Source of the DNA: Epiperipatus broadwayi
Taxonomy: Eukaryota > Onychophora > Udeonychophora > Euonychophora > Peripatidae
Reading direction: 5' to 3'
Assembly: GCA_028023455.1 (NCBI GenBank)
Contig: JAQFVV010012405.1
Location: 10,249,923 to 10,313,922, forward strand
Length of the DNA: 64,000 nucleotides
The translations under genes were made by a program, and so were the position numbers. This document shows positions 23,691 through 36,399 of this stretch, piece after piece. The first letter of the stretch is position 1; each line of letters starts with the position of its first letter. The notes below the pieces were generated by a model that saw only the letters and a list, made by a program, of their open reading frames with translations, was not told where the DNA came from and ran no database searches.

Positions 23691-25124
23691 TCTTATCAAT
23701 TCTCAAATAATAAAGTCATTCAAATATTTTTTAGACAGATCTTGAAATCAATTTGAACAACATTGGTTTCTATCTCTATATGCACAGTGTTGTATCCACA
23801 ACATAAGAGACTGGGATAACAAATATAATTCTTTTACAATTGAAACTCACACAGGGCATAATGATTTAAATAGCAAGTGGAATAATATAACATTAACTTA
23901 ATGCTAACAGGTAATTATGTATGCATTAGAATTAATACACATAATTGAAACAGAATATAAATGCACATGGCAAATTACACATCTGTGAAACCTGATATAC
24001 TTATAACTATCTCAGTGTACTGTATATTTAGCTGTTCAACTCTCATAAGATTACTAATGTATGGACCAATACACATATAATTTAACATCTAATTAACTAA
24101 ATGTTGCAATACATATGAAATGGCAACTTCAGTGCATCTCTTGATATATCTGTTTAACTTCTGATATATGGATGACATTGTAGCTGTGTGTCATGTTGTA
24201 AAAATGTTCTTAATTTTTTCTATTCCTTTCATATCAGTTACTATCTTTTCTGGCATATAATGACTATAACAAGGGTGATGTAACTCTAGATTCAATTAGC
24301 ATTAAGTAACTGGCACACTAATTAGTTTAAGAAAAAGCTGTTTGATTTAAAACCTATCAGTTTCTTTTAGTTTAGTTTATAATCTTTCATGCATAACTTG
24401 TTTACATTTTTGTTTATAAAGTTATCTTTAATATTTATGGTACTTTATTATTTAATTTTTATATGCTTATTTTATTATTCTAAATTTAGACATAACATAC
24501 ATACTGTGCATTATTATGTATATACAATACATTCCTCTCTTACTTCAGAAAAGATTGATATATTTTATTTTTTATATGATCATCTATTATTTTTTGATAA
24601 TGCTGGTTTCTTATTGTTCCTTTTGATAGCCTGGTATGTTTATTTCTTCAGTTGATCTGCAAATTGTTGTTGTTGGGCTCTGTTTTTTCATTAAAGTAGC
24701 CTGTTAATTTTCAACATTGGTTTGGTCTGTGAGCTGCTTTGTTTTATCTGACATTCTTGGTCTTGATTTTCATGTGAGGCTTTTACATGGTCTTCAGGAA
24801 AATTGGAAGACTAGGGTAAACTTTTCTCCCTGTCTGTCATCAATAAATATGGTTTTTATGTCATTAGCATTCAACTCAATTTTCAAGACCCACTGTAATA
24901 GATTTGCTTCATAAAGTATATAAAAATTGTAAATTCTACACATTTAATAGCCCTGATCATTTTATAAGATTGTTAAAATATTGATTATAATTTTGCCCTT
25001 AAATATCTAATAGTCAAAAAAAAATAGATGTTTGATTTTTATAATTGTGACTATTTTTGATACAATATCATCAAATTTGTATTTTTAATGTTTGCATATT
25101 CAATTATGTATGTATTTATTAAAA
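23691..25124. other. AT-rich spacer
   Basis: The open frames here (such as 24389-24655, rich in Phe, Leu and Tyr) follow base composition and show no domain. Nothing recognised. Confidence 0.45.
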
Positions 25125-26266
25125 ATTAATGGGTACTTGTGATTTTTGACCCATGTGGCCACAAGAGGCGCTGGTCTGAGTCAACCACAGAAATATTTAG
25201 AGTAGGGGCCCCAAATGCAGCAATGCAAATTCCAGCCGATAGGTGGCGCTGTTCACAATGTGTAAGCACAAGAACATTTCACCAGCTGGTTGGCAGCAAA
25301 GCTGCCCACTTGGTGGCACTGGTCACAATGCATAAGCCCATTTAGCTTATATCGTCTGCTACCAGCAACTACCAAGAACCTAGGTGGCGCTGATTGCTGT
25401 AAACACATCTAGCTTATGTGTCATCTACTACCAGAATCTACCAAGATTCTAACCCACTATGTGGTGCTGTTTCTCTATGTTACACATGGAAAAACAATGC
25501 ACTGATAGAGTTTATGTACATACTACTTAAAAGATGGATGGCGTATAATGTACAGGTGTGATTAATTAAGAAGCTACAACTATTTAAATACTCTTTCAAA
25601 CTTAATAGTGTTACGTGCTATTTCACAGTTTTATAAATGGATGTATTTTTAAATTATTTCTTTTTAAAAATCGATCGTTTTCTTTTAATTATTTACTCTA
25701 AAAGTGGGTTTTTTTAAAATTAAAAAAAATGTAATTTTTATGACAATTGTTTTTTTTTATTTAAAAAAAAGCTATCCCCTCCCCCCGTCTTTCAAAACTG
25801 TATTATTTTAAAAGATGATTGTTTGTAAAACTTTTTTTTTTACACTTTCAAACAATATTATCCAATAACTTTTAAAGTAATACAAATTATATTTCAGTTT
25901 ATACATCTTTCAATTAATATTTCACAAAGGTGTTATTTTAAAAAGCTGTTGCATGCAAACAATAATTCAAAGATTAAATTACTGGTGAAAAAGCAAATCA
26001 AACTCTCCTTTAAATATATTAAAATATCTATTCTGTTCAAATTTAAAGGAAGTTTACAGTACAATTTATGTATACACATACATCTATTATTTGTAAAATA
26101 CGATCTAAATAAATTTATAAACCATTCAAGTTTTACTATCTTTGGTAAATAATAAATTTATTAAAATTAATATTATACAGACTCAGAAATGACAATATAG
26201 CAAAAAGATTCTGTTTTGAAGGAAACAAACCAAGATGTAAATTAATGAAGATAGGACAGTAATCCA
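25125..26266 (+). repeat. 1.15-kb dispersed repeat R1, copy 1
   Basis: This segment reappears in inverted orientation at 36767-37934 with high identity along its whole length. The landmarks are GACCCATGTGGCCACAAGAG at one end, several GGTGGCGCTG/GTTCACAATG-type units in the first 350 bp, a GGGGAGGG-like tract, and GAAGATAGGACAGTAATCCA at the other end. The GTGGCGCT units are themselves loosely repeated (25240, 25312, 25383 and 25462). No open frame above 70 codons. The ends read TGGGTAC..AATCCA, so a solo LTR or a non-autonomous DNA element is possible; I cannot classify it. Confidence 0.85.
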
Positions 26267-26923
26267 AGATATGTGAGAGAGTGTCAACCACAGATATAAG
26301 TTGCAGGTTAAAAATATATACATTTAATATAATGTCATGGTCTATAAAACAAACACAGATTGAGGAATTCTTTTTGAAATTTGGATTGTTTTGTTTAAAA
26401 GATTAAAAAAAAACATTGCAGTCAACTGCATTTAAATTATTAAGAGCAACACTGAATGCATGAGGGTCCATTGAAATAGATATGAATGTTTGATGCTTAT
26501 GTTAGGCTTGTATTGAAATGGAAAACTTCCAATCCGTTTCCGTTTCATGATCAACCTAATGACCTACTCATCTGAACTAGTTTTGAACCTATCCTAAATG
26601 TCAAAATGTTATGTATAAGGCAAGTGGTGAAATTTGCTATCATGGCCGCTTGAATGGCATCATCCATTTACATATGAAAGTACACTATAATTAGACAGGT
26701 TTGATAAAATTATAGTGTAGAAATCCTCATAATTATTCATAAAATATTTTATTAATCTATAAGTCAATTCTAAATTTTATATTTGTATTATATTTGTATG
26801 TGGATGGATAATTTAAACCATAAAATTATGGCATAATAATTTGTACATATAATATTTAAGATTAAATAAAAATAATGTAAAATGTTTTTTTTTAAATATA
26901 TTTATGGTTTTCTGATTTAATGT
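26267..26923. other. AT-rich spacer
   Basis: No coding frame. Nothing recognised. Confidence 0.5.
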
Positions 26924-27697
26924 TTAACCCTTTTCCCGCCTCTTACGAGGCCTCTCGTCAATAGTTGACGTCACTCTAATTCCGTTATTTTTAATGCTAG
27001 GATATTCGTTTGACGGTATTGATTAGGTTTTTAAAAGTTCTGTAAGATGGTGCCCTCTTCTGAATTATTTTACAAGTAAAAAATCAATAAAACCGCATTT
27101 AAAGCTAAACAAAGAAAGAAGCTTGTCGGTGATTGGCTGTCAGCTGGCTCTCAGCTGAAAAAGACATTCTGATTGGCTGGAAAGAACAAAGAAACTGCCT
27201 GATCAAAGAAAATAAAGAAAAACGCTGAGATTTTCATTTCGAATGTGATTTAAGGTTTTAAAAAAGTATATTCTGGGAAATTAAAATAATTTTCACAGGG
27301 TATACTAAAAAAACAAAATTATTTTCGAACAATATTGAAGATTTTAGTAAAAATATTTAAGATTTAGCAAAAAGAAATCTGTACTTTTCCATAACGTAAA
27401 ATTGAAAAAAAGCATTTACGTCAGCATTTTTTTGTTTATACGTTCACTTTTAAATTTGCCGAAATTGAATATTTTATAATAAATAAATAGCAATTTATTT
27501 TTGAAAGAACTTTCATTCACTTTTATAACCTGAAAAATTAGTAATATACTTTTTATAAACATATCTGAGTTGAATTTAATATTATAGGCGAATATGTTTT
27601 AACAATAGGCTTTGTCTTCAGTTTGTGAGTTGGCCAATTAAAAGATTTGATTTTTACCTCATACAACCAATAATATAATTAGCGGTTAAAAGGTTAA
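26924..27697. mobile_element. piggyBac-like MITE flanked by TTAA
   Basis: The left end reads TTAACCCTTTTCCCGCC, and the right end, as its complement, reads TTAACCTTTTAACCGCT. These are imperfect inverted repeats starting with CC(C)TTT directly inside a TTAA on each side (26924-26927 and 27694-27697). TTAA target duplication with a CCCTTT-type terminus is the established signature of the piggyBac superfamily. The 770-bp interior is less AT-rich at the left (near GATTGGCTGTCAGCTGGCTC) and has no transposase frame, so it would be non-autonomous. Confidence 0.7.
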
Positions 27698-28345
27698 TAG
27701 AGATAACTGAAACTAAAGTATTTTTTTATAAGATCTGACAAATTTGCTTTTTTTAAAATAAACAATATAAAGAAAATATGTTCAAGTTAAAATAAAAGTC
27801 ATCGATTTATAATTAAAAATGGGAATTTTGTGTAAACAAGAAATCAATTAGTGACTGCACCTGGGGTAAAAGTAAAATCTACTTCACTGATTGAATTTGT
27901 TTCAACAAAAGATTTTATCATTAAATCAGAATACCGTTACTATCTGCTAAGCCATAACATTTTATAACACCTAAAAATAAATTTAATTAATGAAATTGGA
28001 ATCAAAATTATATAATTTATATATTTTAATAATTTTTTTAAGTAAATTAAAAATAACATCGGAGACTTTATCAGTAGTAGAAATTAGATTATATGATTTT
28101 GTTTAATTAAAAGTTGATTGGTCCTGAGGCAAACGAAATTCCAAAAAGGTGTTAAGGCTTGGTGGAAATATATAAATAGGCTAGATTTTAAGCAGGAAGA
28201 TACTCCATCTTCCTTTTGAAGAGCTGTTACTATGAGAAGCTGAAAATTTGTTAATTTACCTATGGCCTGCTAGTCAGGCAAGAATTTGCTGCCTTTCCTG
28301 TGATGGAATGTTGGAATTTGATCCATCCAAGGCCGGAGCAAAAAC
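27698..28345. other. Spacer
   Basis: AT-rich to about 28110. From there it is richer in GC, with a TATAAATAGGC box near 28170, which could be a promoter of an LTR or a repeat. No frame. Confidence 0.35.
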
Positions 28346-28552
28346 CAACATTGCCTTAACAAGCTTATAATAAATAGAAGATGCTGCAAGCCATTGAAAG
28401 AACTCACCTTCATTCAAATTCAACCACCCCAAGTCCAGCTATAGGAATACCATCTTAAATCGTCTCCCAACTAAGGAGAAGATGCCATAAGCCACCAAAG
28501 AACTTACCTTCGTTCCAGCTTGAGTATCTCCAGTCCAGCTATAGGAGAACTG
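28346..28552 (+). repeat. 100-bp tandem duplication
   Basis: Two diverged units with a 100-bp offset: GAAGATGC..AAGCCA..AAAGAACT.ACCTTC at 28378 and 28478, and AGTCCAGCTATAGGA at 28432 and 28532. No coding capacity. It lies in the GC-richer segment that starts near 28110. Confidence 0.75.
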
Positions 28553-30230
28553 TTTTAAAATTATTAAAATCGCAGAGCTCTGTGTAAAATCCAAAATAAT
28601 CATTATTGCTTCAAAATCAGGTTAGCTAACTATATTGTAAACTCTTTCTAAATTGTCTTATCAATAATATTTCAATTCTATAAATGACATACTTTTGTTA
28701 ATTTCCTTTATTAACTTCTTGTTTTGTTATATAACTTAATCACTGCAGTTATATTTATTTCTCTCTTGCTTATTTTAGTTATTATTAATTATGCCTATGT
28801 CTCAAAATGGTGCACATTTAGTTACAAAATATATTCTTTTTAAAGATATTATTTAAAATCTTCATATTGTATTAATTATAGCATCATTTAGCGCTCCGTT
28901 TCGAAACCCTAATTTATAAATAATGGCGACCCTTTGTGCTCATTATTATTTTGTCATTTAGTAAATAATTAATGTAAATATAAAATGTGGCTTATAAATC
29001 CAAACTTTCAACCTTTAATTATTATGTTACTAAAGATTAAACTAGCCTGGAGTGTAACCATAAGTATATTTTTCTTATTAAAGTATTCGTAAGTCCCTTA
29101 AATATACTTTTCCCCTTTAAAAGTTTATTAATTATAGATAACTAAGAGATTGAATGGGATAAAGTAAAGTTTGTATATATATATTCCCGTTAGTTGCATA
29201 TATGTATTTCTCATGCTACATAAAATTTGGCTCTTTTGATTAAGCTGATAAACTAGTGTTCATTTAATGTATGGTATTTAATTTATAATATACTTCAGCT
29301 TGGCGGATGTGAAATTTATCAATATTTTATCGTTGTGCTGTTTTATATATATATAAGATGGAGCCATGGTAAGTCTAGCCCATCTTCCTCTCTTATGGGT
29401 AGTGCAGTAGCTAAGACTGAGCTAAGGGTCAGATTAGTACTAAGTCTGCCACCTCTTATGAACCAAATAAAGGTTCCCTTTTAGCAGCATGACAATCGGT
29501 CATTGGGCAAACCGGTGTTGGTCATGAAAACTCTAAAATCTATTCATCCATCCACAGAACCACTTTATTATTATATTTTACTTGTGCGTAGTGTATTAGT
29601 AAAATCTTTATAGCCAACTCTACCTCCATAATATGCAATCTTTGGCATTGAACCGAAGCATTCTTGAAAACCCATTCATTCTAAAGCTATCTGTGAAGCT
29701 TTATATGCCCATATTTAATATATAAATTTATCATAATCAGATGTATAATTAAGCTTTACTCCAGACTTGGTTTGATTACATGTATAATAGCCACTTGAAC
29801 TGATGATGAAAGGGCATAACTAATAAGTGGAATGTAGTGATTTATTATATAGCATAAAATTAGTGCAATTAAATAATAGCCACAAATTAATTTTGCTAAG
29901 TGGCCTAGAGTAATGTTGTTTTGTAAATAAAATGCCTGCATGCATTATCCAATGCTAAGTAATGGGTTATATGAAGTATATATGAAATTGTCAATAAATA
30001 TATTTTATAATTCATCATATATCAGTTTCTGTCTCATTATTAAATCAATCCAATTCACTAATTGACCATAGCTATTCAATAGTAAAGCCCCTATTAATTA
30101 AATATATTAGATTTTATCTTTGGAATGTCTCTAGTTTTTAAATTGTTTATATATATGTTTAAGTCCATCAGTCTTATTGTTTTCTCTGATTTGCTAGCGG
30201 GCTGAATTAAGAATTAATTCTCATGTGCCA
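28553..30230. other. AT-rich spacer; possible LTR-like segment
   Basis: Mostly AT-rich. 29360-29560 is richer in GC and carries AATAAAGGTTCCC, the kind of polyadenylation signal found in LTRs, downstream of a TA run. Without direct repeats at its ends I do not call an LTR. Confidence 0.3.
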
Positions 30231-31009
30231 TCAGTGTTATGTTGTCCATTAGGTGTTTGATCTGGGGCTTAGAGAATGGGTTTGAATCCAGGCTGGTCCC
30301 TGACTTAAATCTCAGGCTTGACTGGGTTTGAAGTACATTTTGTGAGTTCCAGCTCATGTTAGATGGATAAACACGTTTTGACCAGTACAGTATACTGTTA
30401 AAATTAAAACTATTAGTCCTCATAAATAATTTGGAAGACATTGCCTGTCAAAATTGGATGATCATTGAAAATTTTATATGATCTTAATAGCCTAAAATTC
30501 AGAAGCCTGATAGTACTGTCTTTGCTAGTGCGCTGTTTCTTTCTTTCATTATTGAATTAGCAATATCACCACAGCTTGTAAAAGTAATGTTACTTATTAT
30601 AAGAGCTTAACAATGACTTAATTTGTTTCATAATTATGCTTTTACAAGTTTTGTTAATTTTGGTATAGAATATATCTAAATGAACGTCTAAACTCTAAAC
30701 ATTAATTTTGAAAAAAATAAAGGCAATACTTTTTTAGTAGGCACTTTCCAAGCTCAGGATTTCTCAATGAAAGCTGAAATCTAATTAGAATTTTTGCAAT
30801 AGGTCACTTTATTTACTTTATGATAGAACCATCAAAATGAGAGTCAGGTGATGCTGGATATAGTTGAGAAATGATTAATTACTTGTTGAGTAATTGAAGG
30901 TTATTGGTTTATCATGAGATAAGTACATTATCTGCAAAAGCGAATGAATACATATTTATTTTTAATAATGGTAGAAAAAGTTTAATTAAATTTGCATATT
31001 AAAGTAAAA
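30231..31009. other. Spacer with B-box-like motif
   Basis: GGGTTTGAATCCAGGC at 30279 is a good Pol III B box, but I find no convincing A box 30-60 bp upstream. It is probably a SINE relic. The rest is AT-rich with no gene. Confidence 0.35.
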
Positions 31010-31962
31010 CAAGATCATCATCATCAACTATTATTAATCCACTGCAGGATGAACATCTCTCCAAGTTTCTCCACATCATCCCTGCACACTTTCTTATTTC
31101 ATATATCCATCTCACATGTGGTCTCTTCCTGGGTCTTCTACAATCTCTTGTAATCCAGTTTAAGATTTCAATTGTCCATCTATTATCTTCTCTTCTAGCA
31201 ATATGTCCAGCACAACTCTACTTTAATCTTTTAATTTTTTCAATGAAATCAGTTACACCTTATTGTTCTCTTACCGATATATTGCGTTTTGATCTTTTCT
31301 TGTTACTCCCAACATGCATCTCTCCAAACTTCTTTGAGGGGTCTGAAGTCTGTATTGCTCTTATATTAAGTGTCCAAGTCTCAGATCCATAAGTAAGAAC
31401 AGGTAAAACACATTTATTAAAAATCTTCCTTTACAAACACATAGGTATATTTCCTTTTAGTATCAAGTTATTTCTACCAAAAGCATTCCAACTAAGTTTA
31501 ATTCTATGATTAATTTCATCCATTATGTTTCCATCTGCATTAATAATCTGACCAAGGCATTTGTAACTGTTACCTTCTTCTAACTCATCATAAAAAATCT
31601 TTATTTTCATATTTTGAGAAAATCCATTAAACATTACTTTGGTCATTTTAACATTTATCTTTAGTCCTACTTTCATCTGATAACTACTGCAGCATTTCCT
31701 GTAGATGTAAATCATTATTAGCAAAAACAACTAAACTACTTAAATAATCACCATTTACTTTCACTCATTTAGCTTCCCATTTTAATCCACAAAATACTTC
31801 TTGCAGCACTGCTGTAAAAGTTTCGGAGATTTGGAGTCACCCTGTCTTACACTCTTCTCAATGTTGACTTTCCCAGTATCATTATCTAATCTAATTGTTG
31901 CTGTTGCATTTTTATAAATATTCTTTAAAATATGACAATATCTTGGATCTATACCTGAATGA
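31010..31962 (-). mobile_element. Family 1 LINE fragment C, 5'-truncated
   Basis: The 3' end with the ATCATCATCAT tail complement is at 31010-31025. The copy extends on the minus strand through the post-RT region, the YDELEEGNSYKCLGQIINAD segment and RT motif C, and stops near motif B/ILKNIYKN at about 31962, where similarity to copy A ends abruptly. 5' truncation is the usual outcome of LINE insertion. Stops and shifts abound. Confidence 0.85.
31431..31730 (-). pseudogene. LINE RT thumb and post-RT fragment
   Basis: A 99-codon open frame within copy C: VGLKINVKMTKVMFNGFSQN, then YDELEEGNSYKCLGQIINAD, DEINHRIKLSWNAFGRNNLI and LKGNIPMCL. It corresponds to the region between RT motif C and the start of 8204-8704 and overlaps 61465-61932 in content. 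Confidence 0.82.
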
Positions 31963-32334
31963 CATCTTTAGAATTGTCATTATGATGTATTATAGCATTT
32001 TTCGGTAGATTTCAACAATTATTAACTTATGGGGTTGTGATCAAACAGAAAACAGTGGCAAACTTAAAGGAGATCATAAATATACTTGAATTTATTTACT
32101 GGGTAGAATCTCGACATATTTTCTAATATAATGTTTGTGAGTCGTTAGGTGGTTTAATGAATCTATAAATGAATTTCTAAATAGACAAATTTTAATATCT
32201 ATCACCCAACAGAGACACTTAAATAATTACAAATTTCACACTATAAAATAATAAATTATAATTTACTTTGATTAATCATTAAGATTTGATTTAATACAAA
32301 AAATTGTCTACACTCAGGAGGTTACAAATTTATT
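31963..32334. other. AT-rich spacer
   Basis: No coding frame. Nothing recognised. Confidence 0.5.
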
Positions 32335-32628
32335 GCCATCCTATTAATTCAAAGGAAACCCTTTGATTCCTCTTGGAGGCCTTAAAGGAACTGAGCAAGG
32401 CTAATTCTTAATGTCCACTCCATACGTTCTTGACCTTACAGCTGTTATTACTATGTGATTATTCATATAGTATATAAATATGGATGTACTGCTCACCAAC
32501 ATGCATTACACAGTGTGACAAGGTTATTGGATTTTTACCTCTGAGTTTAAGATCAAGAAACACCATGGACTTTCTTCTCAGTTGCCTATTAAGGCAGAAT
32601 GAATGCTTGTGTAAATGATACATATTTT

Positions 32629-32665
<37 letters not shown>

Positions 32666-33096
32666 TATGACAGACAAAAATAAATCATGGCCCTTATTCC
32701 CAGGAGACTGTAAAGTCACCAACCAAGGCAGCAATTAGTGGCCGAAGGCAGAGGGTGCTAAGAATCCTCTGATTGTGGACCCAGGCTGCCATTTGATGAC
32801 GATTTTTTTTATTTAGGTACTTACAACTGCAGATCACTTTCAAGTGAAGGAATATTGCAAGAGTTAGAACTAACACTGTCTTATATTAAATGAAACATTA
32901 TTGGACTTTGTGAAGTTAAGGTGAAGAAATAATTGTTTTAAAAAGTGAACATGTACTGTACTATAAAAGCACAAATATTGGAAATACAAGTGGAGTAGGA
33001 TTCATTATAAATAAAAAGTGGAAGAACAACATTGTGGAGATTGATGGTGTATCGGACAGAGTGGCAAGATAAGTTAAACAACTTAATAGCAGATAC
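32335..33096 (+). mobile_element. Family 1 LINE copy D, 5' part
   Basis: This is the 5' end of an RTE-like LINE on the plus strand: a leader of about 300 bp (CCCTTTGATTCCTCTTGGAG.., with a TA microsatellite at 32634-32660), then the ORF start (ACAATTATGACAGACAAAAA) and the N-terminal endonuclease with NIIGLCEV (catalytic Glu region) and GNTSGVGFIINKKWKNNIVE. It breaks off inside the codons for QLNSRY at 33096. The very next codons (QMQIIQIYAPIS) are found at 35256, so the two parts are one element split by an insertion. Stops are present (for example after SYIK). Confidence 0.85.
33093..33096. repeat. ATAC target duplication, left
   Basis: ATAC directly before the 2.15-kb insert, repeated at 35252-35255 directly after it. 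Confidence 0.6.
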
Positions 33097-35251
33097 TGTA
33101 ATGGGATATATATATGCGTTACATTCAAATTTTAATACTAACTTTTTTTGCAAATATCTAATACTGAATTAAAAACACAAACGTTCAAAATGCACAAATA
33201 ACGAATTATTAATTTATTAATGTTTGATTTAAATATTAAAATATGCTTTAAAAAAGATTATAGAATCGAAACAAAGATTCTAATCTTTAAATAAAGTATA
33301 AAATAAAAATCTTTTTTTAAATAATAGCGAAGATTTTTTAAATTTTCAAATATAAAAATTACAAACAGATCCTTAAGGCAAAATGACAATTAAAAAAATG
33401 ATTACAAAATAGATGAGTTCCCGCCCAGAGATAGAGACACAGACCTCAGTGGGAAACCCAAAATCTTACCTAGGACACAAAGAATAAACCAATAAAATAC
33501 AGACATGAAGTATGTTTGATGAATCCTGCATTCCAGAGATAAGGTGCCTAGGGACTATAAAAGGAAAATCCAAAATATAATTAATTAGTTAGAGAGAGAA
33601 TCAGAAAATTAAAGTTTTGAATTCATCTGTAAAAATAATTTTAAAAGTTATCGCCGTCACCAAAAAAAAAATGTAATTAGCTTCATCGTGCTTCCTTCGG
33701 TGTGGCCGGCCGAAGGCAGTTTTCATCTTCACGGATCCCAGGATCGAACCACTGGTGCCATATGCAGAAATCTTCATAAATGTGTCTTCATAAATCGTCA
33801 TTGCCCACAAGAAATGGATCTTTTTATAAATTCAGATCTTCATCGCGAAGGAACGAGCCCGGAGAAAGAAAGGAAAGTATACATTATAAACAACAACAAC
33901 AAAAAAAAACATTATAAACTCTTAATTTAAAATCTCAGAACTTTATTTTCCTTTAAAGATGATTTATAGACTTTCTCTCTGAATCAAATCTAAATTCTAT
34001 AAACTTTAAAAAAAATTAAGTGTTATCAAAAATTGAAACGTAATCTTTTAAAATATGTGTTATATGTTTTCATTTATGCTAAGTGTAAGATTTGTTTGTA
34101 ATAGGGTAGGGGTTTGCGATTGCAAACTTAAATTTAAAAAATAGAAACACATCATTATTTGTGCATTAATAAATTTTATAAATAGGTTAAAATAGTATTT
34201 ATGAAAAAAAAAAGTTAAAATATAAATGTTATCTTAAAAATGATTTTAAAACCTTAATTAAACTAAAGATTTTTGTTTTGAATTAAATTAATAAAATGAT
34301 TTAAATGTTAGTTGAGTGTAGATAGCTGTTAGACTAGTTTAAATATGTTACTTTTAAAGAGGGTTTTGATTTCGGACTATTTGTTTCGTAGTTGTGTCAA
34401 TGCTGGTGGAGAGATATATGGACCTTTATATCAATGTAATGTGAAGTGTGTTAGCACCTAGGACTAAAAGTCCAACTGAATGCATGACCCCAAAGAGAGG
34501 TAGTCATATCGTTGAAATGGACGCAGAGGTATTTCCTGTGCCATTGACCCATTCAAGTTCTATGGATTGAGAAGATAAGTCGGCAAGATAAGACCGCTCT
34601 CTCATCCATACGTAGCATTTTTCTCTTATTATTACATACATGATTCCTTCACCAGATAGAAGCACATTCCTATACTGGTTGAAGCTCATGTTTTCTCCAA
34701 TAATACCACGTTGTTCAGATGCACATTCTTGTCGCGTGATTCCATGCTAACATGTTCATATTGCATTGGTTGCTGATATATATCTGGAAGCGAGCATTGG
34801 TGTGGCTGCGGGCTTTTAGCCCGGAATCAATTGTTTGAAAGTCTTTTAGGTGCATGGTCTGGGTAGCTCATCTATACTCAACATTCTAAAAATTAAAGTT
34901 AAAAACAAATAAAATAATAATGGAACAGAATAAAACAAATTTCTTCTTGTGTTATAAAAAATTATTTTTTTTAAAGTTTGTGTGTTATTAATTATAAACG
35001 TAAATAATTTTTTTTTTTTGTGTTATTAAAACTGACAGTGCTTGCTTTTTTTTCTTATTATTAAAAATATATTTTAATAAATATATTAAGTTTCTGCATC
35101 TACTCGAGCTAGTGACTTGGGCTGGCGGTCGCGGTCTTAACATCACGTATCTGTCAACTTTATAAATTTTCTAGGTTCAAAGTAGCCTAGTGGCGCCCTC
35201 GTCGGCAATACGGTAAGACTGAATATTTCATCCTCATCCACGACCATTATA
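33097..35251. mobile_element. 2.15-kb insertion, possible solo LTR
   Basis: It lies exactly between the two halves of LINE copy D. It starts TGTAATGG and ends CCATTATA, an eight-base inverted terminus with one mismatch, and is flanked by a 4-bp ATAC duplication. A TG start, short inverted ends and a 4-5 bp duplication are what LTR retrotransposons leave, so a solo LTR of about 2.15 kb is my best guess, although the final base is A preceded by T rather than the canonical CA. The interior holds GC-richer islands at 33420-33590, 33680-33870, 34380-34860 and 35095-35215 and no convincing gene. A DNA transposon with a 4-bp target is the alternative. Confidence 0.6.
33690..33830 (-). repeat. tRNA-like B box within the insertion
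   Basis: On the minus strand TGGTTCGATCCTGGG (near 33735-33750) is a near-consensus Pol III B box. A loose A-box candidate, TGGGCAATGACG, lies about 50 bp upstream. The 69-codon minus-strand frame over this stretch has no recognised domain. It may be a SINE relic nested in the insertion. Confidence 0.3.
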
Positions 35252-35258
35252 ATACCAA

Positions 35259-35660
35259 ATGCAGATAATTCAGATTTATGCCCCAATAAGTTCTCAAAGT
35301 GTTGAAGTAGTAGAAGATTTTTGTATGGATGCACAAAAGGCTTTTGATCAGAGTAAACATTTTAAAATTGTTATGGGAGACTTTAATGCTAGAATTGGTA
35401 AACAAATGAAAGATGAAAGTGCTGTAGGTAATTTTGGTTATGGTAATAGAAATGAGAGAGGACATAGACTTGTGGAGTTTGCAGGAAAAGGAAAACTTTA
35501 TATTATGAATTATTATTTTCAGAAAAATGTTAAAAGGAAATGGACATGGAAGCATCCAAATGGAGGTACAGCAGAATTGGATTATATTTTGACTAACAGA
35601 AAATACATGTTTCAAGATTGTAATGTTTTTAATAAATTTAACAGAGGAAGTGATCATTGA
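35259..35660 (+). pseudogene. LINE endonuclease, C-terminal half (copy D)
   Basis: A 133-codon open frame: MQIIQIYAPIS, then VMGDFNARIGKQMKDESAVG, GNRNERGHRLVEFAGK, KRKWTWKHPN, TAELDYILTNRK and GSDH. The stop falls immediately after the catalytic GSDH (TGA in place of the next codon). Otherwise the domain matches 10268-10699 almost residue for residue. Confidence 0.88.
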
Positions 35661-35962
35661 TTAGTAAGATGTGAAATACATGTTAATGCAAAACTAGAGA
35701 GGCTAAAATTATTAAGAAAAACAATATTTACAGTTGGTATTCCTAATTTTCAGAAACATTCTAATGAATTTAAATTAGAACTTACAAATAGGTTTCAAGT
35801 ATTAGTAGATTTTGAACATGATTCAGATTTGAATGAAATTAATATGAAAACAACTGATACACTTTTAAAAACTGCAACAAAAAATAGCTGGTTGAAAAAA
35901 GCAGCACTTGACCAATAACATTTCTACTGAGACTAGAGAATTTATGAAAAAAAAGAAGGAAT

Positions 35963-36202
35963 GTGAATATATACAAAAATGATGCATTAAAAAGGATTGA
36001 ATATCTCAAATTTTGTAAAATGATGCAGAAAAGAGTTGAAAATAATATAATGAAGTATAACTGTGAACTAGCAAGGAAAGCAATAGTAGAGAATGAAAGT
36101 CTCAAGAGTGTAAAACAACATTTTGGTATTGGTAGGAAATTTATATCTGCAATAAGAAAAAAAGCTGTAATTATTACTAAAAAGAGAGATGATATGAAAT
36201 GA
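35963..36202 (+). pseudogene. LINE EN-RT linker (copy D)
   Basis: A 79-codon open frame with the basic linker (NALKRIEYLKF-like start, KYNCELARKAIVENESLK, KQHFGIGRKFISAIRKK). After the stop the RT start (ELPRILNEEVRHAIKYIKKE, then KTPVNGRIIIDILKEAGE) continues in another frame to about 36390. KAPG.DGI has become KTPVNGR.I, a damaged RT motif 1. Confidence 0.82.
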
Positions 36203-36399
36203 ATAAAGGACTTTTATCAAGAATTATATAGTAATAAAGAACAAATACCTCCTATATCTATTACATCTTCTGAATTGCCCAGAATTTTAAATGAAGAAGT
36301 GAGACATGCTATTAAATATATAAAGAAAGAAAAGACTCCAGTCAATGGTAGAATTATAATTGATATATTAAAAGAAGCAGGTGAAAAATAGAATTTTTT

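Noticed and set aside
24389-24655. 88-codon Phe/Leu-rich frame resembling a membrane protein
   Set aside because: Composition alone gives hydrophobic residues in T-rich DNA. There are no conserved features and no neighbouring exons.
28110-29560. Possible solo LTR (TATAAATAGG box at 28170 and AATAAAGG at 29460)
   Set aside because: The two signals are 1.3 kb apart with AT-rich filler, and no inverted ends or short direct duplication could be found.
30279-30294. Possible tRNA gene around GGGTTTGAATCCAGGC
   Set aside because: There is a good B box but no A box or acceptor stem at proper spacing.
33601-33810. 69-codon minus-strand frame in the GC-richer part of the 2.15-kb insertion
   Set aside because: The stretch contains a Pol III B-box-like motif and the frame has no recognised domain; more likely part of a mobile element.
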